Notes under the pieces: model-generated
The model's database searches: none
The model's input: only the letters and a program-made list of their open reading frames with translations
What the model was told of the DNA's origin: nothing
Program-made: the position numbers and the translations under genes
Source: Streptomyces hundungensis
Lineage (GTDB): Bacteria; Actinomycetota; Actinomycetes; Streptomycetales; Streptomycetaceae
Direction of reading: 5' to 3'
DNA length: 64,000 nucleotides
Assembly (NCBI RefSeq): GCF_003627815.1
Contig: NZ_CP032698.1
Span: forward strand, 4,402,001-4,466,000
Shown: positions 41,856-52,200 of the stretch, piece by piece
Layout: each line of letters starts with the position of its first letter
How positions within the stretch are numbered: position 1 is the first letter of the stretch

Positions 41856-43145
41856 TCAGTTTTTGGAGCGGGCGAAGAATTCGACTTCGGCTATGGCCAC
41901 CTGCTTGTCCTTCGCCGCGCCGAACGCCGACCGCAGGGTCAACCGAACCGACGCCGCATCACGCACACGCACGTCGATCCGCTGCACCCCGCCGTCGTTG
42001 AGCGAGCGGTGCGACACATGCGCCTTGCCGCTCGTGTCGGTCACCAGCAGGTCGAACTCCTGCGGACGGGCCTGCTCGGACTGCTGCCCCTGCCGCTTGG
42101 ACGTACCCGGGGTGATGAGCAGCGCCAGCAGATCCGTGGGCTGGCCGAACGTCGCCTCCAGGTACGTGCCCTGGGCGTCGCCCGCGTAACCCGTGCCCCA
42201 CCAGGTGTTGGAGTAGCTGTCGCCCGCCAGCTCCGGGCCGTGCTTGGGGTCCCAGTGGGACGCCGTCCACGTCGCCGGGTGGACCGCCACGCGCTTGGCG
42301 AAGTGGTCCTGTACGGCCCTCGCCGCAGGCGGACCGCCGAAGACGCCGCCCACGACGAGCGCCACCACCGCCGCGGCCGTCAGCGCCCGCGCGATCCAGC
42401 GCTTGCGGTCCCGGTGCAGCGGCGGACGCTGGCCCGCGTACGGGCCCGTCGCGTTGTCCTCGCGGCGCGGGGTGAGCGGGGTCGCGCAACTGCGGCAGAA
42501 GCTGCGGTGCTGGTGGTTGGCGGTGCCGCAGGCGGGGCAGGGCGTGCCGTTCTCCGGGGCCGGCGCCGGGGTCGCCGCGCGGACCTTGGGCCGGGCCGCC
42601 TCCGGCCGGCCCGGCAGCACGGTCCCGGGGGCCTCGGGCGCCCGCGCGGTGGGCTCCTGGACGGGGACCAGCAGGGCCCGCGCCGCGTCCGACACCGAGG
42701 GAGCGCGCGTCTCGGGGTGCGGGGTGACGGGTTCGTTGGCGGCCGCGTCGGGGCGTACGTCGGGACGTACGTCGGGACGTGCCTCGGTACGCGCGTCCGG
42801 GCGCGCCCCGGGGGTCACCTCCGGGAGCGGGGTGGTGTCCCCGGCGGAGGCACCCGCCGCGGACCCGGCGGGCGCCGCCGGGGCCGCGGTGCTCGCGGCA
42901 CCAGCGCGGTCCGCAGCACCCGCACCCGCACCCGCACCCTCCGCGGGGTTCGCGACCGCCGGGATCGGGGTCGTCACCGCCTCCGGGGCCGTGTCGGCGG
43001 CGGCGTCGGGGGCGGGGGCGTTCGCCGGCGGGGCGGCCGGGGCCGACCAGCGCAGGAAGGCTCCGCAGGAGTCGCAGAACGACTGGCCGGTGGCGCGGGC
43101 CGGGGTGCCGCAGTCGGGGCAGGGGACCATGGCCGGGGTGGTCAT
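41856..43145 (-). CDS. CIS-associated zinc-ribbon membrane protein with C-terminal discoidin-like domain
   Basis: 429-aa last gene of the CIS operon. Zinc ribbon 1 at the N-terminus (C9, C12, C24, C27: PCPDCGTPA ... FCDSCGAF), an Ala/Pro-rich disordered stretch with an RPDVRPDVRPD run, zinc ribbon 2 near residue 200 (CPACG ... FCRSC), a single membrane helix (WIARALTAAAVVALVVGGVF), and an external beta-sandwich (about 270-429; SNTWWGTGYAGDAQGTYLEA, VRLTLRSAFG) like F5/8-type C or NADase-type glycan-binding domains. The layout (cytoplasmic disorder, one TM, outer carbohydrate-like domain) agrees with my memory of CisA, the S. coelicolor membrane protein that links CIS particles to the membrane; equivalence is not proven. 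6 bases separate it from the upstream gene. Confidence 0.85.
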   Translation of the reverse strand: MTTPAMVPCPDCGTPARATGQSFCDSCGAFLRWSAPAAPPANAPAPDAAADTAPEAVTTPIPAVANPAEGAGAGAGAADRAGAASTAAPAAPAGSAAGASAGDTTPLPEVTPGARPDARTEARPDVRPDVRPDAAANEPVTPHPETRAPSVSDAARALLVPVQEPTARAPEAPGTVLPGRPEAARPKVRAATPAPAPENGTPCPACGTANHQHRSFCRSCATPLTPRREDNATGPYAGQRPPLHRDRKRWIARALTAAAVVALVVGGVFGGPPAARAVQDHFAKRVAVHPATWTASHWDPKHGPELAGDSYSNTWWGTGYAGDAQGTYLEATFGQPTDLLALLITPGTSKRQGQQSEQARPQEFDLLVTDTSGKAHVSHRSLNDGGVQRIDVRVRDAASVRLTLRSAFGAAKDKQVAIAEVEFFARSKN

Positions 43146-43151
43146 GAGAGG

Positions 43152-43718
43152 TCAGTTCCCTTCGGGAGTCAGGGTTTTCGCGGATACCTCGGCCGTGAAA
43201 GGGAGGTGGGCGGGGCGGGCCGCCGCCACCACCGCCTGGAGGCGGTGGGGGTCGACGGAGGACGGGTCGGAGAGGCGGAGGGTGACCCGCAGCGACGGCT
43301 TCGGGTCGCCGGGGAACGGGCCAAGCGGACGGGCCGACCAGGCCGCGCCGCCGCTCTCGCTGATCTCGGGGCGTACCCCGAAGGCGAGGTGGACGGCGCG
43401 TGACAGGCCCTGGGCGGTGCCCCGGACCCGGTGCAGGGAGACCGCCGTCGCCACCGCGTGGCGGCGGATCTCCAGCGGCTCGGTGCCGTCGAGTTCGGTA
43501 CCGACCCACCCCGTCAGCCAGTCCACGAAGTCCTCGGGGGCCAGCGCCGGGTCGAAGTACGCCTCCAGGCAGTCCAGGACGTTGAACAGCGGGGCCAGGA
43601 CCACGTCCAGGCCTTCGACGAAGCGCTGGGCGAGGTCGTCGTCCGCGTACACGGCGGGCAGTTGGGCGCCCAGCGGGTGCGAGGAGGCGAGGCCGTCGAC
43701 GGATCCGCGCGTGCTCAT
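43152..43718 (-). CDS. CIS baseplate protein, phage tail protein I family
   Basis: 188-aa baseplate component of the phage P2 tail protein I type. Features: SHPLGAQLPAVYADDDLAQR, FNVLDCLEAYFDPALAPEDF, VDWLTGWVGTEL and RRHAVATAVSLHRVRGTAQG, the family's helix-rich core, then a C-terminal beta part. It joins the wedge formed by the gp25 and baseplate J proteins around the spike. The ATGA start overlaps the end of the baseplate J gene. Confidence 0.9.
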   Translation of the reverse strand: MSTRGSVDGLASSHPLGAQLPAVYADDDLAQRFVEGLDVVLAPLFNVLDCLEAYFDPALAPEDFVDWLTGWVGTELDGTEPLEIRRHAVATAVSLHRVRGTAQGLSRAVHLAFGVRPEISESGGAAWSARPLGPFPGDPKPSLRVTLRLSDPSSVDPHRLQAVVAAARPAHLPFTAEVSAKTLTPEGN

Positions 43719-45661
43719 CGGGCCTCGATGACGCGGACGCGGTGGTCGAAGGGGAAGAGCAGCGCCGACGACGAGAGGTCGATGCGGTCGGTGGCGTCGC
43801 CCCGGCGGCCGGTCAGCGGGTCCGCCGGGTGCAGCAGGACCTCGTCGACGAGCTCCACGCCCGGGACCCGCTGGAGCGCCGCGAAGATCTCGCCCGCGCG
43901 CAGCGGCCGGCCGAACGGCCAGCCCGTGCCGTGGGCGCCGCCGGTCAGCGGGTCCAGGTAGGAGTACAGGGTGTTCAGCGCGTCGTCGCGTACGTGGTCG
44001 GCCTTGGCGGCGCGGAACGCGTGCAGGGTGGCGACCACGGTGACGCCCTGGTAGAACGGCGGCCCCACCGCGAGGCGGGTGCCCAGCGGGCGGCGGTCGT
44101 CGAGGAAGGACGTGACGCGGCCCAACAGCTCGTCGCCCGGGACCAGTTGCTCGAAGCGCAGCCGTCCGCCCCGGTCGGGCACGGCCTGCGGCACGACCAG
44201 GACCCGTACCGCGTTGTCGCCCGACTCGGCGGCGTCCGCGGCGAGGCACGCGATGCGGGCGGTCTCGGGGGCGGCCCTGCGGGCCAGCTCCTCGTAGTCG
44301 CGGGCGGTCACCGCGCGCTCCTGGGCGCGCAGCGCGATCGGCGCCCGTATCTTGGCCTCCTCGACGGTCTCGCCGTCGACGCCACCGCGCGCCGCCTCCC
44401 GGTTCTCCACCCGGGAGATGTACGGGATGGAGCTGCGCAGCACCTGGATGGCGCCCCGGGCCACATTGCCGGAGCGGCCGCCGCCGGTACCGTACTGGGA
44501 GGCGCGGATGGCGGCGCCCTTGAGGGGCACTGCCCCGAACTGCCTTACGCTGCCGTCGGGTTGGCGCACCGAGGGGCCGAAGGCGAGCTCGCCGGTGGCC
44601 GCGTCGAGGGTGAAGTGGCGGTCGAAGGGGCTGGAGGACGCGAAGTCGTCCACCGTCTCCCACTCCTCCCAGCCCTCGCCCGCCGACACCTCCAGGCGCA
44701 CCCCGCCGACGACGGGCGCGTGCGCCAGCATCAGCCGCTGGCCCGGGACGCCTTCGGACTCGCCGAGCGACTCGTCGCGCACCGACTCGGAGTGCGAGAC
44801 CCGGGTGGTGCCGCCGATGGTGAAGGCGGAGGCGCCGCGCACGGTCGGCGAGACGCTGTAGAACGGCTGGCCCGGGGCGGCCTCCACCACACGGCAGCGC
44901 AGCCAGCCCGCCTCCAGGCGGCCCATCCGGGACACGGCGTGCGTGGTCGGCATGTGCAGGACGACCTCGCCCGGCCGGTTGAGGCCACCGGTGGTGTCCT
45001 CGGCGACCTCGCACTCGCTCCAGCCGTCCGCCGTCCACGCCTCCCACACCAGCGGAGGCTGGCGCGGGTCGACGCCGACACCGTCGACGCGGCTCTCCAG
45101 GCGCAGCACCGCGGTGCAGTGCGGCAGCGCCGCCGACAGGCCGAAGAGCAGGACGTCGCCGGGGAGCGGGCCGGAGCTGAACACCGAGACGTCGGTGTTG
45201 CCGAGCACGTCCTGGGAGCAGTCCTCGGGCGCGGAGCCGGCGGGCTGGCGCAGGACGTGGGTGAGGGTGCAGGGCACGATCGTCAGGTCGTTCTCGGACG
45301 CGAAGACCACCGCCTCCTCGGTCTCGGTGCGTCCGGTGGCGACCTCGGTCCCCCGGGGCAGCACCACCGGTTCCGCCTGGGGCGCCGAGAGCCAGAACGT
45401 CACCGAGGCGCGGGCCGCCGACGGCGGGAACAGCGTCACGCCCAGCAGGTCGAGGAAGGCCAGCTGGTTCTTCTCGGGGACCCGGTTGAGGCGGTACACG
45501 ACCTGATCGGCCATGTGCGCGACGGCTTCGATGAGGGTGACACCCGGGTCGGAGACGTTGTGGTCGCTCCATTCCGGGCAGCGCTGCTGGATGTAGCGCT
45601 TGGCGTCGTCGACGAACTGCTGGAAGCGGCGGTCGTCGAGGTGGGGTGCGGGCAGAGCCAT
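43715..45661 (-). CDS. CIS baseplate wedge protein, baseplate J/gp6-like
   Basis: 648-aa large wedge protein (Afp11/T4 gp6-like, 'putative baseplate assembly protein'). The start APHLDDRRFQQFVDDAKRYI then FLDLLGVTLFPPSAARASVT is the conserved N-terminal baseplate-J region; a central beta-rich insertion holds FTLDAATGELAFGPSVRQPD; the C-terminal baseplate-J core includes EEAKIRAPIALRAQERAVTA and RDYEELARRAAP. It forms the hexagonal baseplate ring with gp25 and tail protein I. TGATG overlap with the gp25 gene upstream. Confidence 0.93.
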   Translation of the reverse strand: MALPAPHLDDRRFQQFVDDAKRYIQQRCPEWSDHNVSDPGVTLIEAVAHMADQVVYRLNRVPEKNQLAFLDLLGVTLFPPSAARASVTFWLSAPQAEPVVLPRGTEVATGRTETEEAVVFASENDLTIVPCTLTHVLRQPAGSAPEDCSQDVLGNTDVSVFSSGPLPGDVLLFGLSAALPHCTAVLRLESRVDGVGVDPRQPPLVWEAWTADGWSECEVAEDTTGGLNRPGEVVLHMPTTHAVSRMGRLEAGWLRCRVVEAAPGQPFYSVSPTVRGASAFTIGGTTRVSHSESVRDESLGESEGVPGQRLMLAHAPVVGGVRLEVSAGEGWEEWETVDDFASSSPFDRHFTLDAATGELAFGPSVRQPDGSVRQFGAVPLKGAAIRASQYGTGGGRSGNVARGAIQVLRSSIPYISRVENREAARGGVDGETVEEAKIRAPIALRAQERAVTARDYEELARRAAPETARIACLAADAAESGDNAVRVLVVPQAVPDRGGRLRFEQLVPGDELLGRVTSFLDDRRPLGTRLAVGPPFYQGVTVVATLHAFRAAKADHVRDDALNTLYSYLDPLTGGAHGTGWPFGRPLRAGEIFAALQRVPGVELVDEVLLHPADPLTGRRGDATDRIDLSSSALLFPFDHRVRVIEAR

Positions 45662-46101
45662 CAGTGTCGTTCGCTTTCGCCGGCCGTCGGGCCTGGCTCG
45701 TCGCCGCCCTCGGAGGGAATCACATAGAAGGGGAAGACGAGGCTGCGCGGGTTGTTGGTGCCCCGCACCGAGTAGCGCACGTCGATGTGGAGCACGGTCG
45801 GCTCGTCGGGCGCCGGGGTGACGGTGACGTCCTCGACCTCGATCCTGGGCTCCCAGCGGTCGAGGGAGGTGCGGACCTCGTAGCGGATGCGCCCGGCGGT
45901 CGCGTCGTTGACGGGCGCGAACACCAGGTCGTGCACGGCGCAGCCGAACTCGGGACGCATGGGACGTTCGCCCGGCGCGGTGGCGAGCACCAGGCGCATG
46001 GACTCCTCGATCTCGCGGTCGCGCCGGGCCAGCGCGATGCCGCCACCCGGCTCGGTGCGCATCGGGAAGGCCCAGCCGGCCCCGACGAAGTGTTCGCTCA
46101 T
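45661..46101 (-). CDS. CIS baseplate wedge protein gp25/GPW family
   Basis: 146-aa gp25-like lysozyme-fold protein (Afp9 class) that nucleates sheath assembly on the baseplate. The conserved EESMRLVLATAPGERPMRPE, FGCAVHDLVFAPVND and RWEPRIEVEDVTV are typical (EPR core motif). AGGAG lies 7 bases before the ATG. One-base stop/start overlap with the baseplate J gene. Confidence 0.93.
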   Translation of the reverse strand: MSEHFVGAGWAFPMRTEPGGGIALARRDREIEESMRLVLATAPGERPMRPEFGCAVHDLVFAPVNDATAGRIRYEVRTSLDRWEPRIEVEDVTVTPAPDEPTVLHIDVRYSVRGTNNPRSLVFPFYVIPSEGGDEPGPTAGESERH

Positions 46102-46111
46102 CTCAACTCTC

Positions 46112-48037
46112 CTAGATGATCGGCGCGCCGTTGACCAGCGGGGCCGCCGACTGGATGGAGAAGGCGGGCGCGTTGACGAGGATGGTCGCGGAGTCGATGG
46201 TGAGGTTGGCGATCGCGTTGATGGTCGTCGCTCCGATCGAGTTCAGCGCCAGCATGCCGCCCGCGCCGATGGACGCCTCGCCACCCGCCTTCACGTCGAA
46301 CGCGAGGCCGGCCTTGACGTTGATGGCCATGCCCGCGTCGATCTCGATGGCGCCGCCCGACTTCAGGCTCAGATTGCCGCCCGCCTTCAGGGACAGGTCG
46401 CCACCCGCCTCGATGTCGACGCTGCGGGTGCCCCGGATGTCGACGCTGCCGTCGCTGTGGATCGTCAGGGAGGTGCGGGCCTCGTTCATCTGGATGTGCA
46501 GCCGGCCCCTGCCGGTGCGCAGCCGGATGCCGCTCTCCATCCGCGCGGCCCCGCCCGATTCGAGGATTTCCAGGGTGTGGCCGCTGCGGCCGGTCAGCGA
46601 GCGCCAGTTGATCTCGCCGCTGGTCGGGTCGACGGCCGGGTAGTTGTCGGGTTCCCGGGTGTGCTTGTCGATGCCGTTGTAGAGCCCGGCGATGACGTAC
46701 GGGTGCTCCAGGGAGCCTCGGTCGAAGGCGCACAGCACCTCGTCGTTGACCTCCGGGAGCAGCAGCCCGCCGCCGCCCTTGCCGCCGAACTGCGCGACCC
46801 GGCACCAGTCGCTCTCGTACGTGGCGGACAGCCACGGGAACGACAGCCTGACCCGGCCCATGCGCAGCGGGTCCTTGGTGTTGGTGACCAGGGCGACCGC
46901 GACGCCGGGCATCGGGGGCGCCTGCTCGGTGCCGCCCGAGGCGAGCCCGTACAGCGAACGGAACTGGCGGCCCGAGACCGTCAGCCACGTCGTGTACAGG
47001 TCACCGGAGGCGAAGACGTGCCGCACGCCGGTCGCGGTGTACTTGCCCTCGAAGGGGAAGCCCGCGCCCTTCACGGCGATGGGGGTGCCCGGCTTGAGCT
47101 CGGGGTTGCCGGTGATGGCGACCTCCAGCTCGGCGAAGGCGCCCGTCACGTCGTCGGCGAGCGCCTTCGCGGCGTGCGTGACCTGGGACAGGGTGGTGTA
47201 CGGGACGTGGGTGGCGGTGAGCTCGGAGGCGCCGAACGGCAGCGTCACCTGGCCGGGCGTCATGTCGGCGGAGATGTCCTTGCTGGTGACCGCGGGGACG
47301 GGCGCCTGCAACTTCTGCCGGGTGCGCATGTCCCAGCCGCGCACATTGACCTTTCTGACCTGCCCGGCGGCCGTCATCGTGGCCCGGCTGTGCAGGTTGT
47401 TCGCCCCGAAGTCCAGGACGTACGGGCTCTGCGCGGCCGGGGTGGTGTCGGACGGGGCGCCGGAGGCCGGGTCGAGCCCGGCGAAGTTGAGCTTGCCCTG
47501 GTTGTCGAAGGACAGGCGCACGTCGTTCTCGGCGGCAAGGCGCGACAGGAAGTCCCAGTCGGTGATGTTGGGCTGGGTCGCCAGGTCGTACACCGCCGAG
47601 GTCGACTCGATCTTGCCGATCTTGAGGCCGTTCTGACCGGCGATGCGGCGCACGATGTCGGAGGCCGTCATGTTCGGGTAGCCCTCGACCCGGCGGTTGC
47701 GCAGGAGGCGGTGGCCGGGGTCGTAGCCGCGCACCAGCAAGTGGCGGCCGCTGCCGGGCTCGGAGTCCATCTCCAGGGCGGTGACCTCGCCGGTCATCAT
47801 CGGGTCGCCGCGCCGGCCGTCGGTGAACGGGCTGATGATCACCTTCGCCCCGATCTTCAGCATCGGGAACTTGGTGGTGAGCTTGGAGTCCTTGTCGCTG
47901 AAGGTGAGCTGGAAGGCGGCCGGCACGTTGACCGAGGAGTCCACCCAGCCCTCGACGAGGCGCAGCGCCAGCGGGTCGGGCAGCACGGTGCCGTTCAACT
48001 GCACGTGCAGGACGGTGGTGAAGGTCTTCTCGGTCAC
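46112..48037 (-). CDS. CIS central spike, VgrG-like
   Basis: 641-aa VgrG/gp27-gp5-type spike (Afp8 class). N-terminal phage GPD/gp27 hub domain (about 1-350; LRLVEGWVDSSVNVPAAFQL, NITDWDFLSRLAAENDVRLS), an OB-fold base-V domain (about 385-470; VALVTNTKDPLRMGRVRLSF, GGLLLPEVNDEVLCAFDRGS), then a C-terminal beta-prism of short repeats (GGDLSLKAGGNLSLKSGG and similar) that forms the needle. No enzymatic C-terminal extension is seen. GTG start in a GTGA overlap with the LysM gene upstream. Confidence 0.94.
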   Translation of the reverse strand: MTEKTFTTVLHVQLNGTVLPDPLALRLVEGWVDSSVNVPAAFQLTFSDKDSKLTTKFPMLKIGAKVIISPFTDGRRGDPMMTGEVTALEMDSEPGSGRHLLVRGYDPGHRLLRNRRVEGYPNMTASDIVRRIAGQNGLKIGKIESTSAVYDLATQPNITDWDFLSRLAAENDVRLSFDNQGKLNFAGLDPASGAPSDTTPAAQSPYVLDFGANNLHSRATMTAAGQVRKVNVRGWDMRTRQKLQAPVPAVTSKDISADMTPGQVTLPFGASELTATHVPYTTLSQVTHAAKALADDVTGAFAELEVAITGNPELKPGTPIAVKGAGFPFEGKYTATGVRHVFASGDLYTTWLTVSGRQFRSLYGLASGGTEQAPPMPGVAVALVTNTKDPLRMGRVRLSFPWLSATYESDWCRVAQFGGKGGGGLLLPEVNDEVLCAFDRGSLEHPYVIAGLYNGIDKHTREPDNYPAVDPTSGEINWRSLTGRSGHTLEILESGGAARMESGIRLRTGRGRLHIQMNEARTSLTIHSDGSVDIRGTRSVDIEAGGDLSLKAGGNLSLKSGGAIEIDAGMAINVKAGLAFDVKAGGEASIGAGGMLALNSIGATTINAIANLTIDSATILVNAPAFSIQSAAPLVNGAPII

Positions 48038-48759
48038 GTGGTGCCCTCCGAGGAAGCAGGCAGCAGCAGCTCGGTGCCGGGACGCAGCCGCATCGGGTCG
48101 TCGATCTCGTTGGCCTCGGCGATGGTGCGCCACTGGGTGGCGTCGCCGTACTCGCGCCAGGCAAGCGACGCCAGCGTGTCCCCGGCGACCGTGCGGTGCA
48201 CCCGGCGCGCCGACAGGGCGCCCGAGGTCGGGTTCTGGCGCTTGGTCTCGCTGGCCACCTCGGTCAGCGCGAGCGTGCAAGTGGCGCGCAGCGGCATGCC
48301 GTTGGGGCTGAACAGGGTGTAACTGGCGTTGACGCTGGTGACGTACGCGACGAACTGGACCGTCGAGAACGAACCCCAGCTGAACTCCACCCACGGCGGC
48401 GAAGGCGCCTTCGCGCTGATGCTCTGCGAGGTCACCTCGCAGCACGAGAGCAGCAGTTCCACCTGGCTCTGCACGGTGTTGGAGCTGGGCGTCCCCGAGG
48501 CGTCGAGGAACACCTCCAGTTGCAGCGAGGCCGGCATCGCACCGGTGAACTTGGGCGGCGCGCCCCGGTTGTAGGAGATGGCGGGCGTGGTGATCCAGTT
48601 GGCGGACCGGCCCAACTGCACCTGTGAGGGGTTGAACTGGAACTTGACCTCGCCGATCCGCCCGCCCATGGAACCACCGAGGTCGGTGGGGGGCTGGTGG
48701 ATGGCGAGGGTGGCACGGGACAGGCCCTTGGCGGCCTTGCCTCCGACGGGAGCTGCCAT
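48034..48759 (-). CDS. CIS hub protein with C-terminal LysM (Afp7/gp53-like)
   Basis: 241-aa protein. The N-terminal CIS-tube-type domain (EVKFQFNPSQVQLGRSANWI, FLDASGTPSSNTVQSQVELL, FVAYVTSVNASYTLFSPNG) belongs to the Afp7-like class that joins the tube and spike hub. The C-terminal LysM (VHRTVAGDTLASLAWREYGD ... EANEIDDPMRLRPGTELLLP) is the family's usual ending. ATG 48759 is chosen for its 9-base spacing to GGGAGG; a GTG at 48765 would give the GTGA overlap that is common in this operon. Confidence 0.92.
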   Translation of the reverse strand: MAAPVGGKAAKGLSRATLAIHQPPTDLGGSMGGRIGEVKFQFNPSQVQLGRSANWITTPAISYNRGAPPKFTGAMPASLQLEVFLDASGTPSSNTVQSQVELLLSCCEVTSQSISAKAPSPPWVEFSWGSFSTVQFVAYVTSVNASYTLFSPNGMPLRATCTLALTEVASETKRQNPTSGALSARRVHRTVAGDTLASLAWREYGDATQWRTIAEANEIDDPMRLRPGTELLLPASSEGTT

Positions 48760-48761
48760 GC

Positions 48762-49199
48762 TCACGCACCTCCCGCGTCGGTGAAGCCGTGGTGGGCGAT
48801 CTCCAGGGTCTCGGTGGCCACGCTCGGGCTCGCCGGGTCGAGGCTCGGCCCCGTCCAGCGCACCGGAAGCACCTCCACCAGACCCCACTGCGCGACGATC
48901 GAGCCGTCGGCGCGCAGCGCCGCGATCTGCGCGGTGGGCCGGGTGATGCCGGTGGCCAGTGAGGAGATCCAGGCGGCCACCTTGGAGGTGTCGGCGGTGA
49001 GCGGGCGCGTCAGGCGGATCGTGGAGAACGTGACCCGGGTGGGCAGTTGCCACACGAACCCGTTGTTGCCGCCCTCTTGGCGCTGCTCCACCTCGACCTC
49101 GGAGGCGAGACCGTCGCAGCCGTTGAACAGGCCGAGGTTCTGGCCGTCGATGGTCAGCTTGAAGAAGACGGTGGAGCCGGGGTCAAGGGTGGAGGGCAT
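48762..49199 (-). CDS. CIS inner tube protein, gp19 family (copy adjacent to the hub)
   Basis: 145-aa tail-tube protein (T4 gp19-like). MPSTLDPGSTVFFKLTIDGQ, LGLFNGCDGLASEVEVEQRQ, FVWQLPTRVTFSTIRLTRPL and QWGLVEVLPVRWTGPSLDPA give the beta-barrel plus loop pattern. Because it is next to LysM and VgrG it is probably the tube-initiator ring (Afp5 role), while the other tube gene (53454-53897) supplies the shaft. This division is inferred from position only. Confidence 0.9.
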   Translation of the reverse strand: MPSTLDPGSTVFFKLTIDGQNLGLFNGCDGLASEVEVEQRQEGGNNGFVWQLPTRVTFSTIRLTRPLTADTSKVAAWISSLATGITRPTAQIAALRADGSIVAQWGLVEVLPVRWTGPSLDPASPSVATETLEIAHHGFTDAGGA

Positions 49200-49243
49200 G
49201 GGGTGTTCTTCCGTCGGTGGGAGTGGTCACGGGTCGGGTCGGG

Positions 49244-52200
49244 TCAGCGGTCGCGCAGGCGCCCGAGCCGTTCGCGGTCCCCGCGCAGTTCGGCGCGGAG
49301 CAGCCGCGAGAGCGGGGCGACGAGACGGCGGGCCAGCGCGTCGATGTCGGGCGAGGGCTGATCGGCGTCCGGTACGGGCGCGGCGGCCTGGGTGGCCGAA
49401 GCCGTGCGCTGTACGGGCGGCGGATCGGACCGGCGCTGTACGGGGGCGGCCGCCGGGGCGGGAATGGGCGGCGGGGGGCTCGGCGCGGGAGCCGGCGGGG
49501 CGGGCGGCGGGCTGTTGCGGCGTACGGGCACCACGGGCGCCGGGGTCGGCTCGGCGGCCCGCTGCACGGTGGGCCGTGCCGTGCCGGGCCGGGGCGCGGG
49601 GCCGCTCAACGGCACCACCGGACGGCTGTCGGCGCTCGCGGGCGCGCGCCTGAGCGGGGCCGGCGCGGGCGGGACGACCGGGCCCGGGGTGCTCGGGACG
49701 CTCTGGTGCCGGGTGGTGAGCGGACGGGCGGAGGCGAGCGGAGGGCCCGCGAGGGGCGCCCGCTGCAAGGGAGTCGGGCCGGGAACGCGCACCTTGCGCA
49801 GCGGGGTGGCGGGCTCCGCCGGCGCCACCGGCTCGGCCGGGGGCGCCGGGGCGGCGGCCCGCTGGACGACCGGCGGCTCGGGGGTGGGCGCGGCGAACGG
49901 AGAGCGCTCCGGTGCCGGGGCCTGCGCCGGTGCGGGGGCCGGGGTGATGGGGGCGCCGATCAGCGGACGCCGCCGCGCCACGTCCGGACCCGTGCTCTGC
50001 ACCCGGCTGACCCGGCGCACGACGGGCTTGCGCTGGACGGGGGGAGCGGCCGGAGCGGCCGGAGCCGCCGGGGTCGGCGCGGGCGCGGGTGCGGGGGTCA
50101 ATACGGGCGCGGGGGTGGCGGGCGGAGACTCGACCGGCTCGCTGGGGCGCCGCACCACGCCCACGGGGTCGAGGTGGTGCGAGGGACGCGTCGGCCGGGG
50201 AGCGGACGTGAGGGACCGCCCCGGCGCCGCGAACCGCTGAACAGGCGTCGGCAGCAAGGGAGTTGACCCGCTACCGGCGACCGCTCGCGCCACAGGCATC
50301 GGCGTCGGTACGGAAGCCGGCCCGCCGGGGTTGAGGCCGCGTACCGGCGTCGACGGCACCGAAGCCGACCCGCCCGGGGTCAGGCCGCGTACCGGCAGGG
50401 GCGATACGGGAGTTGACCCACCCGGAGCGTCGCCGCGCACCGGCATCGCGTCACCGGCCGGGCTGCTGTGCGGCGGGTTCTGGGCGGCCCGCTGCGGGCT
50501 CGACGACAGCGGAGCCGTATCGGGGCGGCTCGTCGGCGCCGTGACCGCCCGCTGCACCGGAGCGGTCGCCCCGGACGCACCCTGGGCCCCCTCCGCCGAG
50601 CGGGGCCCCGCCGGGCCGGACGAGGGCGAGCCCAGCCCCCGCGCAACCCCGGGCGCCCCCTGACCGGGACTGCCCGGCGGGATCGACGAGGGCCCAACAG
50701 GGCTGGTGGCGCGGGGAGTTGAGGAGCTGGGAACCGCCCCGGAGGGAGCCGCGCCCGAGGGAAACGACCCCGAGGGGCTCGACCCGCCCGGAGCCGCCCC
50801 GAGGGGGGCCGCCCCGAAGGGAGCCGATCCGGATGCCGCACCCGGAGCCGTACGGGCGGGCCCCGAGGCGTCGGCCGCGGGCGAGACCGGGGTCGCGGCG
50901 CGCTGGATGGAGGCGGGGGCGTCCGCCGCGCGGGAGGCCGGGCCGCTGCCGGAACCGGGCGGGGTCGCGGCGGGGCGCCGGGCGGGGTGGGCCGTCGCGC
51001 CGGGCGGCACGGCGGTGGAGCGCTGGATCGGGGGCCCGATGGGGCTCGCCGGCACCGGCCGGTCCGCGCGCCGGGGCGCGGACGGTGCGGGAGTCGTGGG
51101 GGAGGTCTCCGTCGCCGGGGCAGGCCGGGTGGCGCCCTCGCCGCGTACGGGCAGGGCGTCGGGCGCGGCCGGGGTCGGCGGCGTGGTGCGCTGCACGGCG
51201 GGGGTCGGGCCGGACGCCGCCGGGGTGACCGAAGACCGACCGGGGTTCTCCGTCGGGGCGCTCTCGGGGGCGGCGGCCCGCTGTACGGCGGGGGTGGAAT
51301 GCGCCGCGCGGGACCCGCCGGGGCCGCCGCGCTCCGAGGCTTCGCTCCCGCCGGGGCGGCCGGTGCCGGCCCCCGGAACGTCCGCCCGTACCGGGGGCGT
51401 GGTGGCGCGCGGCTGGGCCCGCTGGACGGCGGGTGCCGGGCCGGGGGTGGAGGAGGGGTTGGGCGTGGCGGCGTGCCGCACGGCGGGAGGCGACGCCGGG
51501 TTGTTCCGGGCGTCCGCCGAGGGCGAGGCGGCCCGCTGCACGGCGGGACCCGGGCCGGGCGCGGCCGGGGGCGATGCGGGGCGGGGCTCGTTCGTGCCGT
51601 CGGCGGAAGGCTCAACTCCCGGTGCCGCAGGGCTGGTTGAGCTGCCGCGCGCGGGCGCGGGGGTCGCGCCGGGGCGGTCGGCCGGGGTACGCGGAGGCGT
51701 CGCGGCGCGCTGCACGGCGGGAGCCGGGCCTGCCACGGCGCCCGGGGTGTTCGGGGCCGCCGCCGGACGCGTGCCCGGGGGCGTGGCCGAGCGCTGCACG
51801 GCCGGTGTCGCGCCGGATGCGGCGGGGGGCGCCGGGGTGGCCGGACGCGAGGCGGGGCCGGGCGTCGAGGCGGACCTCGGGGCGGACGCCGGGCCTGGCG
51901 TCGGACCGGCGCGCTCCGCAGGGCGTACGGGGGGAACAACTTGGTCTCGCGCAGGGCCGGTTGAGGTGACGGCGGGCGATCCCGGAACCACGCCGGGCGT
52001 ACTCGCGGGACTCGCCGGGGACGCGGCCGAGCGCTGCACACCCGGAGCCGAACCGGACGTGGACGGCGTGGCGGCCGGGGCCGCCGGGGTGTGCGCGGGA
52101 CCCGTCGAGGGTGCGGCCGGGCGCCGCGTGGCGCGGCCCGAACCGGGCGCGGCGGACGGGGTGTTGGCCGGGGCGCTGGTGGCCCGCTGGACCGCCGGAG

